DNA of 64,000 bases, taken from Bifidobacterium moraviense (GTDB taxonomy: Bacteria; Actinomycetota; Actinomycetes; Actinomycetales; Bifidobacteriaceae). Where the stretch lies: assembly GCF_012932365.1 (NCBI RefSeq), contig NZ_JAAIIH010000008.1, positions 1 through 64,000 of the forward strand. The letters are read 5' to 3'. Shown here one piece after another: positions 37,982-46,368 of this stretch. Below the pieces are notes generated by a model. It did no database searches. It saw only the letters and a list, made by a program, of their open reading frames with translations, and was not told the DNA's origin. A program made the position numbers and the translations under genes. How positions within the stretch are numbered: the first letter of the stretch is position 1; each line of letters begins with the position of its first letter.

Positions 37982-38644
37982 ATGGCAGGCGAAACGGTCA
38001 TTACCGTCATCGGCAATCTCACGCGCGATCCGGAACTGCGTTCCACGAGCCGCGGCAACGTGGTCAACTTCACGGTCGCGTCGTCCACGCGCACGTTCGA
38101 TCGCAACACGAACCAGTGGCAGGACGGCGACACGCTGTTCATGAACTGCTCGGCATGGGACACCGCGCGCACCTCGCTCGCCTCCAACATCGCCGGCAGC
38201 CTGTCCAAGGGCATGCGCGTCATCGTGCAGGGCCGCCTCACCCAGCGCTCGTATCAGGCGCAGGACGGCACCCAGCGCACGGTGGTGGAGCTGCGCGTCG
38301 ACGAGGTGGGCCCGGCCCTGAGCCGCGCCACCGCGCAGGTGACGCGCCAGACCAGCCAGGGCGGCTTCGCGGGCCGCAACGACGGCAACGGATTCGGCGG
38401 CAACGGCGGATTCAACGGCGGCGGCTACAACGGTGGCCAGAACGCCGGCCAGTCGTCCGGCTTCGGCGGCTACTCCGGCGGCGCGTCCACCGGTTTCGGC
38501 GCCGCGCCCGCCCAGTCCGCTCCCGCGTCCGCGCCGCAGACCGGCGCCGACCCGTGGGGCTCCAGCGCCCCCGCCGGCGGCTCGTTCGGATCCTTCGGGG
38601 GATCCGGCGACTTCGGCGGCAACGGCGACGAGCCCGAGTTCTGA
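37982..38644 (+). CDS. ssb: Single-stranded DNA-binding protein
   Basis: The 220-residue protein has an OB fold at about 1-115 ([20 protein letters not shown], then [17 protein letters not shown]) and a Gly/Asn/Gln-rich linker from about 120. The acidic tip is GDEPEF, a variant of the common DDDIPF tail that docks repair and replication proteins. It protects ssDNA in replication. It lies between rpsF and rpsR, as in many bacteria. The OB fold carries the [17 protein letters not shown] segment. Confidence 0.95.
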   Translation: MAGETVITVIGNLTRDPELRSTSRGNVVNFTVASSTRTFDRNTNQWQDGDTLFMNCSAWDTARTSLASNIAGSLSKGMRVIVQGRLTQRSYQAQDGTQRTVVELRVDEVGPALSRATAQVTRQTSQGGFAGRNDGNGFGGNGGFNGGGYNGGQNAGQSSGFGGYSGGASTGFGAAPAQSAPASAPQTGADPWGSSAPAGGSFGSFGGSGDFGGNGDEPEF

Positions 38645-38713
38645 GCCGCGCCCCCGCACCCGTAGGTCTTACCGACAATCATCAGCACGCTTAGTTCAAG
38701 GAGAACATCAACA

Positions 38714-38962
38714 ATGTCACGCAAGAGGCCGCAACCGCCGGTCAAGCCGTTCAAGAAGAAGCCGAACCCGCTGAAGGCCGCCAAGGTCACCGAGATCGAT
38801 TACAAGGACGTCGCGCTGCTGCGCAAGTTCATCTCCGATCGCGGCAAGATCCGCAGCCGTCGCATCACCGGCGTCACCGTGCAGGAGCAGCGCGAGATCT
38901 CCAAGGCGATCAAGAACGCCCGCGAGATGGCCCTGCTGCCGTACGCCACCTCGGGTCGCTGA
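38714..38962 (+). CDS. rpsR: 30S ribosomal protein S18
   Basis: The 82-residue basic protein has the S18 core [18 protein letters not shown] and [20 protein letters not shown]. It partners S6 on the small subunit. It lacks the CXXC zinc-binding pairs of some S18 paralogues. AAGGAG precedes the ATG. Confidence 0.97.
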   Translation: MSRKRPQPPVKPFKKKPNPLKAAKVTEIDYKDVALLRKFISDRGKIRSRRITGVTVQEQREISKAIKNAREMALLPYATSGR

Positions 38963-38980
38963 TAGGGAGGACGATTAGAA

Positions 38981-39430
38981 ATGGCAAAGGAAACCAAGGT
39001 CATCCTCACCAAGACCGTCGCCAACCTCGGTCACTCCGGTGACGTCGTCGACGTCAAGCCCGGCTACGCCCGCAACTACCTGATCCCGCAGGGCCTCGCC
39101 TTCGCGTGGAGCAAGGGCGCCGCCTCCCAGATCGAGGCCATGCGCCGCGCCCGCCTCGCCAAGGCCGCCGCCACCCGCGAGGATGCCGTCGCCGCCAAGG
39201 CCGCCATCGAGGGCGCCGTCGTCGAGATCGCCGCCAAGGTGTCCGAGTCCGGCAAGCTGTTCGGTGGCGTGTCCACCGACGTGATCGCCAAGGCCCTGGC
39301 CGACAAGGCCGCCGTCGATCCCCGCACCATCACCGTGGAGACCATCAAGACCACCGGCGACTTCGCCGCCAAGGTCCAGCTCCACCCGGAGATCGCCGCC
39401 AACTTCACCGTCAAGGTCGTCGCCGAGTGA
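38981..39430 (+). CDS. rplI: 50S ribosomal protein L9
   Basis: The 149-residue protein has the N-terminal L9 signature ([27 protein letters not shown], split here by its own helix) and a C-terminal domain joined by a long Ala-rich helix. It binds domain V of 23S rRNA. It starts 18 nt after rpsR and ends the operon before a strong hairpin. Confidence 0.97.
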   Translation: MAKETKVILTKTVANLGHSGDVVDVKPGYARNYLIPQGLAFAWSKGAASQIEAMRRARLAKAAATREDAVAAKAAIEGAVVEIAAKVSESGKLFGGVSTDVIAKALADKAAVDPRTITVETIKTTGDFAAKVQLHPEIAANFTVKVVAE

Positions 39431-39461
39431 ATCTCGGTTCGCTGACCTGAGCTTAAGCAGA

Positions 39462-39501
39462 GCGAGCCCCCGCACCGGAAGTTCCCGGTGCGGGGGCTCG
39501 C
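39462..39501 (+). terminator. Hairpin after rplI
   Basis: A perfect 17-bp stem (39462-39478 and 39485-39501) encloses a 6-nt loop. The T-run is missing. Confidence 0.75.
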
Positions 39502-39670
39502 TCGTTGTGCGGTCGTACGCGCGGGCGGCCGGCGCCGCCAGACCGCCAAGGCCGCGAAGGAACGGTGGCTAGAAAGAGAACGGTGGGCTAGAAGTTGCCG
39601 CCCTGAGCCGTTAAGCCGGCAGTCCGGTGGACTGCCGGTAGGCGAGGTGAGCGGCCGCCAAGGCTGCGAA

Positions 39671-39703
39671 GGAATGGTGGCAACTAGAAGTTGCCACCAT
39701 TCC
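39671..39703. repeat. Palindrome spanning the MIF-like stop codon
   Basis: Perfect 15-bp arms (39671-39685 and 39689-39703) flank AGA. The right arm is the last codons of the tautomerase gene, the stop TAG sits at the junction, and the left arm mirrors the coding sequence outside the gene. A degraded copy of the same block (GCCAAGGCCGCGAAGGAACGG, shortened, and GGCTAGAA) lies at about 39540-39600. Confidence 0.85.
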
Positions 39704-40031
39704 AGCCCCAGTCCGTGGTGGCCGTGTAACGGATGTACGTGCGGTCCTCCGGGATGCCGAGCGTGCCGTTGAGCGCGGCCATGATCTGCTCGGTGAGCTT
39801 CTCCCATGCGCCCTTCGGCACGGAACGGCCGAACACGTTGACCTCCACGTAGGCGGCGGGCGTGGAGTCGTCGCCGGCGAAATAGATCGGCATGTTGTCC
39901 TCGAACGGGCACATCAGCCAGCCTTCGGACTTGCCGGGCACCGCGGTGATCGCCTTGCCGTACGCGGCCTTGAGGGCCTCGCGCTGCTCCGGGGTGGTGG
40001 AGACGCTGACGTGGGTGTGAATGACGGGCAT
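39684..40031 (-). CDS. MIF-like tautomerase
   Basis: The 115-residue protein matches the macrophage migration inhibitory factor / tautomerase superfamily in length and pattern: Pro after the initiator Met (the catalytic base), the VxVSTTPEQREALKAAYGKA helix, and a C-terminal DWGWNGGNF that parallels GWNNSTF of MIF. It probably tautomerises phenylpyruvate-like keto acids as a trimer. GGAGG precedes the ATG. It stands alone between the rplI operon and the divergent GtrA gene. Confidence 0.85.
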   Translation of the reverse strand: MPVIHTHVSVSTTPEQREALKAAYGKAITAVPGKSEGWLMCPFEDNMPIYFAGDDSTPAAYVEVNVFGRSVPKGAWEKLTEQIMAALNGTLGIPEDRTYIRYTATTDWGWNGGNF

Positions 40032-40218
40032 GATTCCTCCTTGACGGGCTGGCGTATCGTCGCGCCGCGGTCCGCCGACGCGCGCCGCGGCTACGCGGCC
40101 ATTGTGTCACCGCCCGTACCCGCCCGCAACGGGCGTCCGGCGTACGCGCAGCGGGGATTGTGGGGAGATCCAGCCGACGTCCCGCCGCCGGTCAGCGTGG
40201 CTGTGTATAAATTCCCTC

Positions 40219-40776
40219 GTGAGAAAACTGATCGAACAGCTTATGAAATTCGGCATCGTGGGCGTCATCGCGTTCGTCATCGACTACGGCCTGATGAACA
40301 TCCTGCTGATGTTCCACATGCACAACGTGCTCGCCACGTCCATCTCCTTCTTCGTCTCGCTGATCTTCAACTATCTGGCGAGCATGAAGTTCGTGTTCAA
40401 GCATCGTCCGGACATGGCGCGCTGGATGGAGATCGCGATCTTCTTCGTGTCGTCGTTCATCGGCTGGATCATGAACGAGGTGATCGTCTGGCTCAGCACC
40501 TCGTGGATGCCGCACGACTCCATGTACACCATGCACACGCAGTACGTCATCTGGACGAACGTGGGCAAGCTCGTCGCCACCGCGATCGTGATGGTCTGGA
40601 ACTTCGTCATCCGCAAGTGGCTGCTGGACGACACGCACACCAATGCCATGAACCGCCTCAAGTCGGCGGACAAGCGCCTCACGCCGGAGCAGCTCGAGGC
40701 CAAGTGGGAGCGCAGCTTCTCGCACCGCCTCGGCGTCTGGTCGCTCGCGCACACGCCCAAGGGCTGGCCGAAGTAG
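40219..40776 (+). CDS. GtrA family membrane protein
   Basis: The 185-residue protein has four membrane helices and the GtrA/PF04138 pattern: LMKFGIVGVIAFVIDYGLMN at the start, FNYLASMKFVFKH after helix 2 and WNFVIRKWLLDD after helix 4. GtrA proteins help translocate lipid-linked sugars during glycosylation of envelope polymers. GTG 40219 is chosen: TATAAA at 40206-40211 ends 7 nt before it, the spacing of leaderless starts in this window. An ATG eight codons later is the alternative. Confidence 0.9.
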   Translation: MRKLIEQLMKFGIVGVIAFVIDYGLMNILLMFHMHNVLATSISFFVSLIFNYLASMKFVFKHRPDMARWMEIAIFFVSSFIGWIMNEVIVWLSTSWMPHDSMYTMHTQYVIWTNVGKLVATAIVMVWNFVIRKWLLDDTHTNAMNRLKSADKRLTPEQLEAKWERSFSHRLGVWSLAHTPKGWPK

Positions 40777-40917
40777 GCCTTCTGAGAACGGCGCTGGCGC
40801 ATGTCCGGCGGATGACCGCGCTGAGTGTGCCGAATGCGACGAATGCGGGCTGCACGGACCGGGAATCGGTTCGAGCGGCCCGCATTGCGTTGTGCTGCCG
40901 TGCCGCCGCCTATGCGG

Positions 40918-42264
40918 TCAGACCGTGACCTCCTGCAGCAGCGGCTTCTCGGTGCCGTCCTTGATCTGCTTGAAGCCCACGAGCGCGATGACCAGCGAAC
41001 CGATCGCCAGCGTGGTCACCACGAGGAAACCGCCGTGCGAGCCCATGCGGTCGATGAACTGGCCCGCGATGGCCGATCCTGCGGAGGCGCCGATCGAGTT
41101 CATCGCGCCCATCCACGCCATGCCCTCCGTGAGGCGCGTGGGCGGCACGAGATGCAGCATGAGCTGGTTGCCGTTGATCCACGTGGGCGCCTGGCACACG
41201 CCGATGACCAGATAGATGATCATGATCGTCCACAGGTTGTGCGCGAACAGGAACATGCTCACGCCGATGTTCACCACTGCCAGGCACACGTAGAACCGCT
41301 TCCACAGCGGGATCGCCCAGTTCTTCGCGCCGTAGACGAGCGCGCCCATGAGCGAACTGAACGAGAAGCACGCGAACACGAAGCCCGTGTACTGCTTCAC
41401 GCCCTGCTCGGTGGCGAACGAGATGATGGAGATGCTGGCCGCCGACTGGAACGCGCCCAGGCTGAACCACGTCACGCACACGGCGATCAGGCCCGGTCCC
41501 CAGATCGACTCCTTGCGCGCCCTGGCATCCGCCTTGCCCGCGGCGCCCTGCAGCGCCGCCGCCTTGGCCGCCTCCCGCGCGCGGTACTCGCGTCTGGTCA
41601 TGCCGGCCTCGCGCGCCAGCTGCGACTGCGACGGCGGCTCGGTGGAGAGCTCGGTGAGGAACATCAGTGCGCCCACCACCACGCACATGCCGGTCACGGA
41701 GAAGGCGAGCAGGCCGGAGATCACGGCCAGCGTGGAGGACAGCGGGTTGCCCACCACCCACATGCATTCGTCGAACACGCCGCACAGGCTCAGCGCACGG
41801 TCGGTGCGCACGCGGTCGCCCTTGAGCAGGTGCGTCCAGCGGCCACGGCTCATGGCGCCCCACGGCGGGATGGCGGCGAGGAACGGCGCGAGCAGGTACA
41901 GCACCCATTCGGGCGCGCGGTTGGTGATGGCCGTGGTGAGCGCGGTGGCCGCCACGATCCACACGATGATCGTGGGGATGGAGACCTGCCGCTGGCCGAA
42001 CTTGTCCACCAGCTTGCCGAGCAGCGGCGTGGCGATGGCCAGCGCGATGGCCTGCACGGCGGTGAGCGCGCCGGCGAGCGAGTAGTTGCCGTAGTAGTAC
42101 TGCACGGAGATGGTGATGGTCATGCCGACCATGGGGAACGGCATGCACGCGATGACCGACCCGATCGAGAACCGCGCGGTGTGCGGGATGCGCAGCAGCT
42201 CGGCGTAGCCGCCGAAAACCCGTGACATGACGTCCCTGAAGCCGTCGATCGCTGTGCTGGCCAT
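40918..42264 (-). CDS. MFS transporter
   Basis: The 448-residue protein has twelve hydrophobic segments in two halves joined by a basic cytosolic loop (about 195-240), with LLGKLVDKFGQRQVS as the typical motif between helices 2 and 3. The cargo is unknown. Its upstream region carries CGACAAGGTTGTACC, the same operator-like site found at the arabinofuranosidase promoter, so an arabinose-related sugar or an export role in the same regulon is possible. ATG 42264 is used; an ATG 12 codons later is equally likely because the ribosome-binding site is 12 nt away. Confidence 0.88.
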   Translation of the reverse strand: MASTAIDGFRDVMSRVFGGYAELLRIPHTARFSIGSVIACMPFPMVGMTITISVQYYYGNYSLAGALTAVQAIALAIATPLLGKLVDKFGQRQVSIPTIIVWIVAATALTTAITNRAPEWVLYLLAPFLAAIPPWGAMSRGRWTHLLKGDRVRTDRALSLCGVFDECMWVVGNPLSSTLAVISGLLAFSVTGMCVVVGALMFLTELSTEPPSQSQLAREAGMTRREYRAREAAKAAALQGAAGKADARARKESIWGPGLIAVCVTWFSLGAFQSAASISIISFATEQGVKQYTGFVFACFSFSSLMGALVYGAKNWAIPLWKRFYVCLAVVNIGVSMFLFAHNLWTIMIIYLVIGVCQAPTWINGNQLMLHLVPPTRLTEGMAWMGAMNSIGASAGSAIAGQFIDRMGSHGGFLVVTTLAIGSLVIALVGFKQIKDGTEKPLLQEVTV

Positions 42265-42327
42265 GGGTTGGTGTCTCCTCCGTCTCCTCGTTGGGATGGG
42301 TGCGCGACGGCGCGGTAAAAACGTTCT

Positions 42328-42342
42328 ACGACAAGGTTGTAC
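42328..42342 (-). promoter_or_regulatory. Operator-like site upstream of the MFS gene
   Basis: CGACAAGGTTGTACC matches the GTACAA-GG-TTGTAC palindromes at 29528 and 29582 except at the first bases. It lies 64 nt before the MFS start. Confidence 0.5.
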
Positions 42343-42427
42343 CGCCGGAGCCGCACGTCTGCGCCGATGTTCGCTCTCAGTCATGCTATGCCGCGGCGAG
42401 TACATTGGTCGGCATACATTGTGAGGC

Positions 42428-43087
42428 ATGAGTGCCACCACGATCCATTTCGTCCGTCACGGCGAAGTCCACAACCCCGACCACGTGCTGTACGAGCGTC
42501 TGCCCGGATTCCACCTTTCGGAGCGCGGCCGACGCATGGCCGACGCCACGGGCCGCTACCTCACCGCCAACCCGCAGACCAACACGGCCGCCGCGGTGTG
42601 GGCGTCGCCGCTCGACCGCACGCGCGAGACCGCCGACATCATCCTCAGCCACCTCAACGCCGCGCGCATCGACCGCGGCGAGCCGACGCTCGAGCTCAAC
42701 ACGGACGAGCGCCTCATCGAAGCAGGCAACGAATTCCGCGGCAAGCGCATCGGCCATGGCGAGGGCGCGCTGTGGAAGCCGCAGAACCTCAAGCTGGTGA
42801 GCAACCTCTACAAGCCCAGCTGGGGCGAGAGCTACCGCCACATCGCCGAGCGCGTGGGCGCGTTCGCCTCCGAGAAGATCGACGAATACCGCGGCCGGCA
42901 GATCATCGTCGTCACCCACGAGTCGCCCATCTGGACGTTCCGCCACCTGCTCGAGACCGGTCGCCCCGAGCACAACATGCTGCTGCGCCACGCCGCGCTC
43001 GCCTCGGTCACGTCCATCACGTTCGACTGCGACAGCCATCAGGTGATGAGCATCACATATGTGGATCCGGCGGCCAACGTGGCGTGA
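42428..43087 (+). CDS. Histidine phosphatase family protein
   Basis: The 219-residue protein has the phosphoglycerate-mutase-type RHG motif at residues 10-12 (IHFVRHGEVHNP), a second Arg in SPLDRTRETA and the second catalytic His in VVTHESP. It transfers or hydrolyses phosphate through a phosphohistidine. Its length and sequence suit a broad-specificity phosphatase rather than the glycolytic mutase. TACATT ends 7 nt before the ATG, consistent with a leaderless mRNA. It is divergent from the MFS gene. Confidence 0.92.
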   Translation: MSATTIHFVRHGEVHNPDHVLYERLPGFHLSERGRRMADATGRYLTANPQTNTAAAVWASPLDRTRETADIILSHLNAARIDRGEPTLELNTDERLIEAGNEFRGKRIGHGEGALWKPQNLKLVSNLYKPSWGESYRHIAERVGAFASEKIDEYRGRQIIVVTHESPIWTFRHLLETGRPEHNMLLRHAALASVTSITFDCDSHQVMSITYVDPAANVA

Positions 43088-43113
43088 ACGCCGCGGCGAT
43101 TAGAATGGGCGAT

Positions 43114-43986
43114 ATGACAACGTTTACGCTTGATCGCGCCACGGTGGCGCATGTCGCGGGGCTTCCCGCCGTCGTTCAGGCCGCTCGTCAGGGCGAGGAG
43201 CTGGTGTCGCTGTGGCCGCTGACCGTTGCCCTGCAGATGGACAACGACGTCAAGTACGCCGAGAACCTGCAGGTGCGCATCACGCGCACCCTCGCGCAGG
43301 TGATGACCGGCGAGGACGTGACCGTGCCCGACGCCGAGTTCGTGTACGAGGGCGCCGACGAGATCCCCGGCCGTCCGCAGAACATCGTGGACGCGCTGCT
43401 GGAGGCGAACGACGCCTACGAGGACGTGTCCGACTACTCCGACGACGCCGACGCGTCGCTGGTGACCGAGGCCGCCGACGCCGTGGAGGCCGGCTGGTCC
43501 GACGCCGTCAAGGCCAGGGTGACCGACGTGCTGCACGGCGTGGACGCGGACGTGCAGGGCGACGACGTGGCCTCGCGCTTCGCGCTGGCGCTCGTGGCCG
43601 CCGACGCGCTGCTGTCCGCCGCCACCGCCGAATCCGCCGACGAGGACGCCGCCCTGCGCGCCGCCCTGCCGGTGCTGCTGGCGGTCAACGAGATCAACGA
43701 GCGCATCGCGCTGCCGCGCCTCATGCTGGGCCGCGACGATCTCGCCGCGCTGCTGGCGCGTCGCGCCGAGGCCGCCGACCCCGCTGCCGCGCTGGACGCC
43801 GTCGCCGAGTTCGTGGCGCCGCTCGCCGCCGCCGAATGGAAGAAGCATCTTGACGACGTGCTGTGGGACCCCGACGAGGCCAAGAAGAAGGCCAAGGAGG
43901 AGGACGAGAAGCGCAACAAGGAGGCGCTCGCCGCCAAGTTCGCGCACGTCAAGGACGATCCCGGCAAGGAGCACGTGGAGCTGTAG
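43114..43986 (+). CDS. Hypothetical acidic protein
   Basis: The 290-residue protein begins MTTFTLDRATVAHVAGLPAV and is acidic, largely helical and Ala-rich, with a Lys/Glu-rich coiled C-terminus (EAKKKAKEEDEKRNKEALAA). No membrane segment or catalytic motif is seen and I do not recognise the family. TAGAAT ends 7 nt before the ATG at 43114, so it is probably leaderless and separate from the phosphatase gene 26 nt upstream. A bidirectional terminator follows. Confidence 0.8.
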   Translation: MTTFTLDRATVAHVAGLPAVVQAARQGEELVSLWPLTVALQMDNDVKYAENLQVRITRTLAQVMTGEDVTVPDAEFVYEGADEIPGRPQNIVDALLEANDAYEDVSDYSDDADASLVTEAADAVEAGWSDAVKARVTDVLHGVDADVQGDDVASRFALALVAADALLSAATAESADEDAALRAALPVLLAVNEINERIALPRLMLGRDDLAALLARRAEAADPAAALDAVAEFVAPLAAAEWKKHLDDVLWDPDEAKKKAKEEDEKRNKEALAAKFAHVKDDPGKEHVEL

Positions 43987-44014
43987 TCCGCGGAGTCCGC
44001 GAGGCTCGCAAGGA

Positions 44015-44061
44015 AACGAACGACGGCCGGCATGCGGAGTGCATGCCGGCCGTCGTTCGTT
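44015..44061. terminator. Bidirectional terminator
   Basis: A perfect 21-bp stem (44015-44035 and 44041-44061) encloses GGAGT between two convergent genes. The arms end in AACGAACG / CGTTCGTT, giving short T-rich ends on both strands. Confidence 0.85.
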
Positions 44062-44078
44062 GTGGGGTGCGCGTGCGC

Positions 44079-45095
44079 TCAGACGTCGAAGCGCGCGCCC
44101 TCCGGCTTGGTGCGTCCCGCCAGCATCACGATCATCACGATGGTGCCCACGAGGCTGAGCAGCGAGATGAGGCCGATCAGCACGAACGTGTTGGCATACT
44201 GCTCCATCAGGTTCATGATCCATGCCTCGAGCTGCGCCTCCGACTGGATCGACATCAGGCTGGGCGCCGCGTTCTCGAGCTCATGCATCAGCGGGCGGGC
44301 CGTCGTGGCGCCCACCACCCAGTTGAGCACCGTGGGCACCGCGTAGAACAGCACGAACCAGCCCGAGCGGTCGGTGTCGTGCAGACGGCGGATGGCGATG
44401 GGCAGCAGGATCAGCGACGAGGCGATGTTCCAGACCGCGCTGACGCCGGTGGAGAGATCGCCGAGGAACGATCCGACGAAACCGATGCCGAAGCCCACCA
44501 GCCACAGGAACAGGATCGCCCACCAGAACTCGCCGCGGGAGGCGCGGCCCTTCCACACGACGATCTTCTGGAACAGGCGTTTGATCGCCTCGCCGAATCC
44601 GATGCCGTACCACGGCATGTTCAGCGGCGGCTCGGTCATGTACGCCGCGGCCGGGGCGCCCTGCGGCAGCGGCGCGCCGTACGTTCCCTGCGTTCCCTGT
44701 GCATAGGGGTTCGGGTTCGCGTACGGGTTCGCGTTCTGCTGCGCGAAGGGATTGGGGTTCGCGCCGGGCTGGGCGTACTGCTGGCCGTACTGCGGCGGCT
44801 GCTGCTGGTACTGCGTCTGGTACGGCTGCTGATACGGGGGCTGCTGGTTCTGCGGCGCGTACTGTCCGTATTCGGGCTGCGGTTGTGCGGGCTGCTGGCC
44901 CTGCGGGGTCTGATACTGCGGCGTTTGGTACTGCGCCTGATACTGCGAGGCGTAGGCGCCATACTCGGGCTGCGGCTGCTGATATGCCGCCTGCGGCTGC
45001 GCGGATTGTGTGGGTTGTGTGGGCTGCTGCGCCGCCTGCTGCTGGTATTGCGGATTCTGCGGATCGGACGGCTGCTGCGGATTGGGATCGGTCAT
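44079..45095 (-). CDS. DUF805 membrane protein with Gln/Tyr/Pro-rich N-terminus
   Basis: The 338-residue protein has a 150-residue disordered N-terminus of PQYQ/YGQQY-type repeats and a C-terminal DUF805 domain with about four membrane helices. GRASRGEFWWAILFLWL and IAIRRLHDTDRSGWFVL are the family signatures. Function is unknown. The repeats may mediate protein clustering. ATG 45095 has AAAGGGG 5-6 nt upstream; the adjacent ATG at 45098 is the alternative. Confidence 0.88.
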   Translation of the reverse strand: MTDPNPQQPSDPQNPQYQQQAAQQPTQPTQSAQPQAAYQQPQPEYGAYASQYQAQYQTPQYQTPQGQQPAQPQPEYGQYAPQNQQPPYQQPYQTQYQQQPPQYGQQYAQPGANPNPFAQQNANPYANPNPYAQGTQGTYGAPLPQGAPAAAYMTEPPLNMPWYGIGFGEAIKRLFQKIVVWKGRASRGEFWWAILFLWLVGFGIGFVGSFLGDLSTGVSAVWNIASSLILLPIAIRRLHDTDRSGWFVLFYAVPTVLNWVVGATTARPLMHELENAAPSLMSIQSEAQLEAWIMNLMEQYANTFVLIGLISLLSLVGTIVMIVMLAGRTKPEGARFDV

Positions 45096-45245
45096 CATTG
45101 CCCCTTTCGTGGACGCGATCACTCGCTCGATCCCCATCTTTCCAGCATCGCCGCGTCGCCGCAAGGACCGCCGCGCGCGGTCGTCGTCGGCATGACGGTC
45201 ATCCGCCGTCGGCAGCCCCGTCGACCGCCTCCGTCGATCGTCCCG

Positions 45246-46085
45246 TCAGTCGCCGTCGTCCAGCGCCGTCGCGTCGTCGTCGCCCAGCAGCAGCCGCTCG
45301 GCCGCACCCACGCACAGCAGCACCACGCCCGTCAGCGCCACGATCATGAACGTCGCGCAGAAGATCAGCGGCGTGCGGAACGAGTTGTACGCCATCTGCA
45401 GCCAGATGCCCAGACCCTTGCGCGCGCCCATGTACTCGGCCGTGGTGGCCGTGGCGAACAGGTACGACGCCGAGATGCGGATGCCGCCGAAGATCTGCCG
45501 CGCCGCGACCCGGAGCTTCACGTGCCACAGCGTCCACCAGCGCGTGGCGCCGCAGGTGAGCGCCACGTCCTCGTAGTACTGCGGCACCGCCATGAGGCCG
45601 CGGATGGTCTGCACGGCGATGGGGAACAGGCTGAACACGGCGACGATGGCGATCTTGCCGGAGATCTCGAAGCCGAACCAGATGATGAACAGCGGTGCGA
45701 TGGTGATGAGCGGCATGGTCTGCGCGGCCGTGAGCAGCGGGAAGAACGCCGCGTTGAGGATCGGCGAGCAGTAGAACAGCACGCCGAGCAGGATGCCCAG
45801 CGCCACCGCCAGCACGAATCCTGCCACGGCCTCCTGGATCGTCACCTGCGTGGCCGCCCACATCTTGGGCCACACGTCGACGGTGGCCTGCACGATCTCG
45901 CTCGGCGCGGAGAACGCGTGCCGGTTCACGTGGCCGAAGTCCACCCACAGCTCCCATGCGACGAGCAGCGTCACCACCGCCACGAGCGTGGGCAGCCAGC
46001 GACGGCAGCGCGCCGCCGCCCATGCGCACAGACCGGTTCGCGCCGCGGTAGTCGAATTCGTGCGTATGCGTGCCTGAGAGGCCAT
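45246..46085 (-). CDS. ABC transporter permease, NitT/TauT type
   Basis: The 279-residue protein has six membrane helices and the EAA loop EDVALTCGATRWWTLWHVKL, as in SsuC/TauC and the thiamine-precursor permease ThiX. It imports a small anion or pyrimidine with partners encoded elsewhere; no ATPase or binding protein gene adjoins it. AAGG lies 5 nt before ATG 46085, inside a possible hairpin. Substrate is unknown. Confidence 0.88.
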   Translation of the reverse strand: MASQARIRTNSTTAARTGLCAWAAARCRRWLPTLVAVVTLLVAWELWVDFGHVNRHAFSAPSEIVQATVDVWPKMWAATQVTIQEAVAGFVLAVALGILLGVLFYCSPILNAAFFPLLTAAQTMPLITIAPLFIIWFGFEISGKIAIVAVFSLFPIAVQTIRGLMAVPQYYEDVALTCGATRWWTLWHVKLRVAARQIFGGIRISASYLFATATTAEYMGARKGLGIWLQMAYNSFRTPLIFCATFMIVALTGVVLLCVGAAERLLLGDDDATALDDGD

Positions 46086-46087
46086 GA

Positions 46088-46148
46088 TCACCTTGCTTTC
46101 CGCCCGCGGTAAGGTGAGGAGCCCGCAGGACTTGGCGGCTCCATTATA
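46088..46148 (-). promoter_or_regulatory. Promoter and leader hairpin of the orphan permease
   Basis: On the minus strand TATAAT (46148-46143) is followed by GGAGCC...GGCTCC (46142-46137 with 46123-46118) and TCACCTT...AAGGTGA (46117-46111 with 46094-46088). The second stem contains the ribosome-binding site. If transcription starts 6-7 nt after TATAAT, only the second stem is in the mRNA and the first would be a DNA operator. Confidence 0.45.
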
Positions 46149-46197
46149 AAGAACGCCGGTCTCACCCCTGCCGGCGCTCGCGCGCATGCCGATTCAC

Positions 46198-46310
46198 CCA
46201 CAATTGGCATGAATATTGCAACAATTGGCGGATATGCACGCCGCGGAGGCCGAATACGCCCGCTGACGTGCGGATTCGCCCACGATCGCAATATCCGTGC
46301 CAATTGTGGG
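46198..46310. repeat. Long imperfect inverted repeat
   Basis: Arms beginning CCCACAATTGGCA at 46198 and ending with its inverse at 46310 extend with mismatches toward the centre, giving a 113-nt hairpin between the permease promoter and gltX. CAATTG-rich words make it less GC-rich than its surroundings. Confidence 0.8.
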
Positions 46311-46368
46311 CATGATTGCACGCGTCGACGCCGCCCCCACGTCCCGCTTGCGCGGCACAATGGAGCCT

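Noticed and set aside
46086..46190. TPP riboswitch upstream of the ABC permease
   Set aside because: An AGGGGTGAGACC segment is suggestive, but the paired CTGAGA and GAACCTGATC-type elements are missing.
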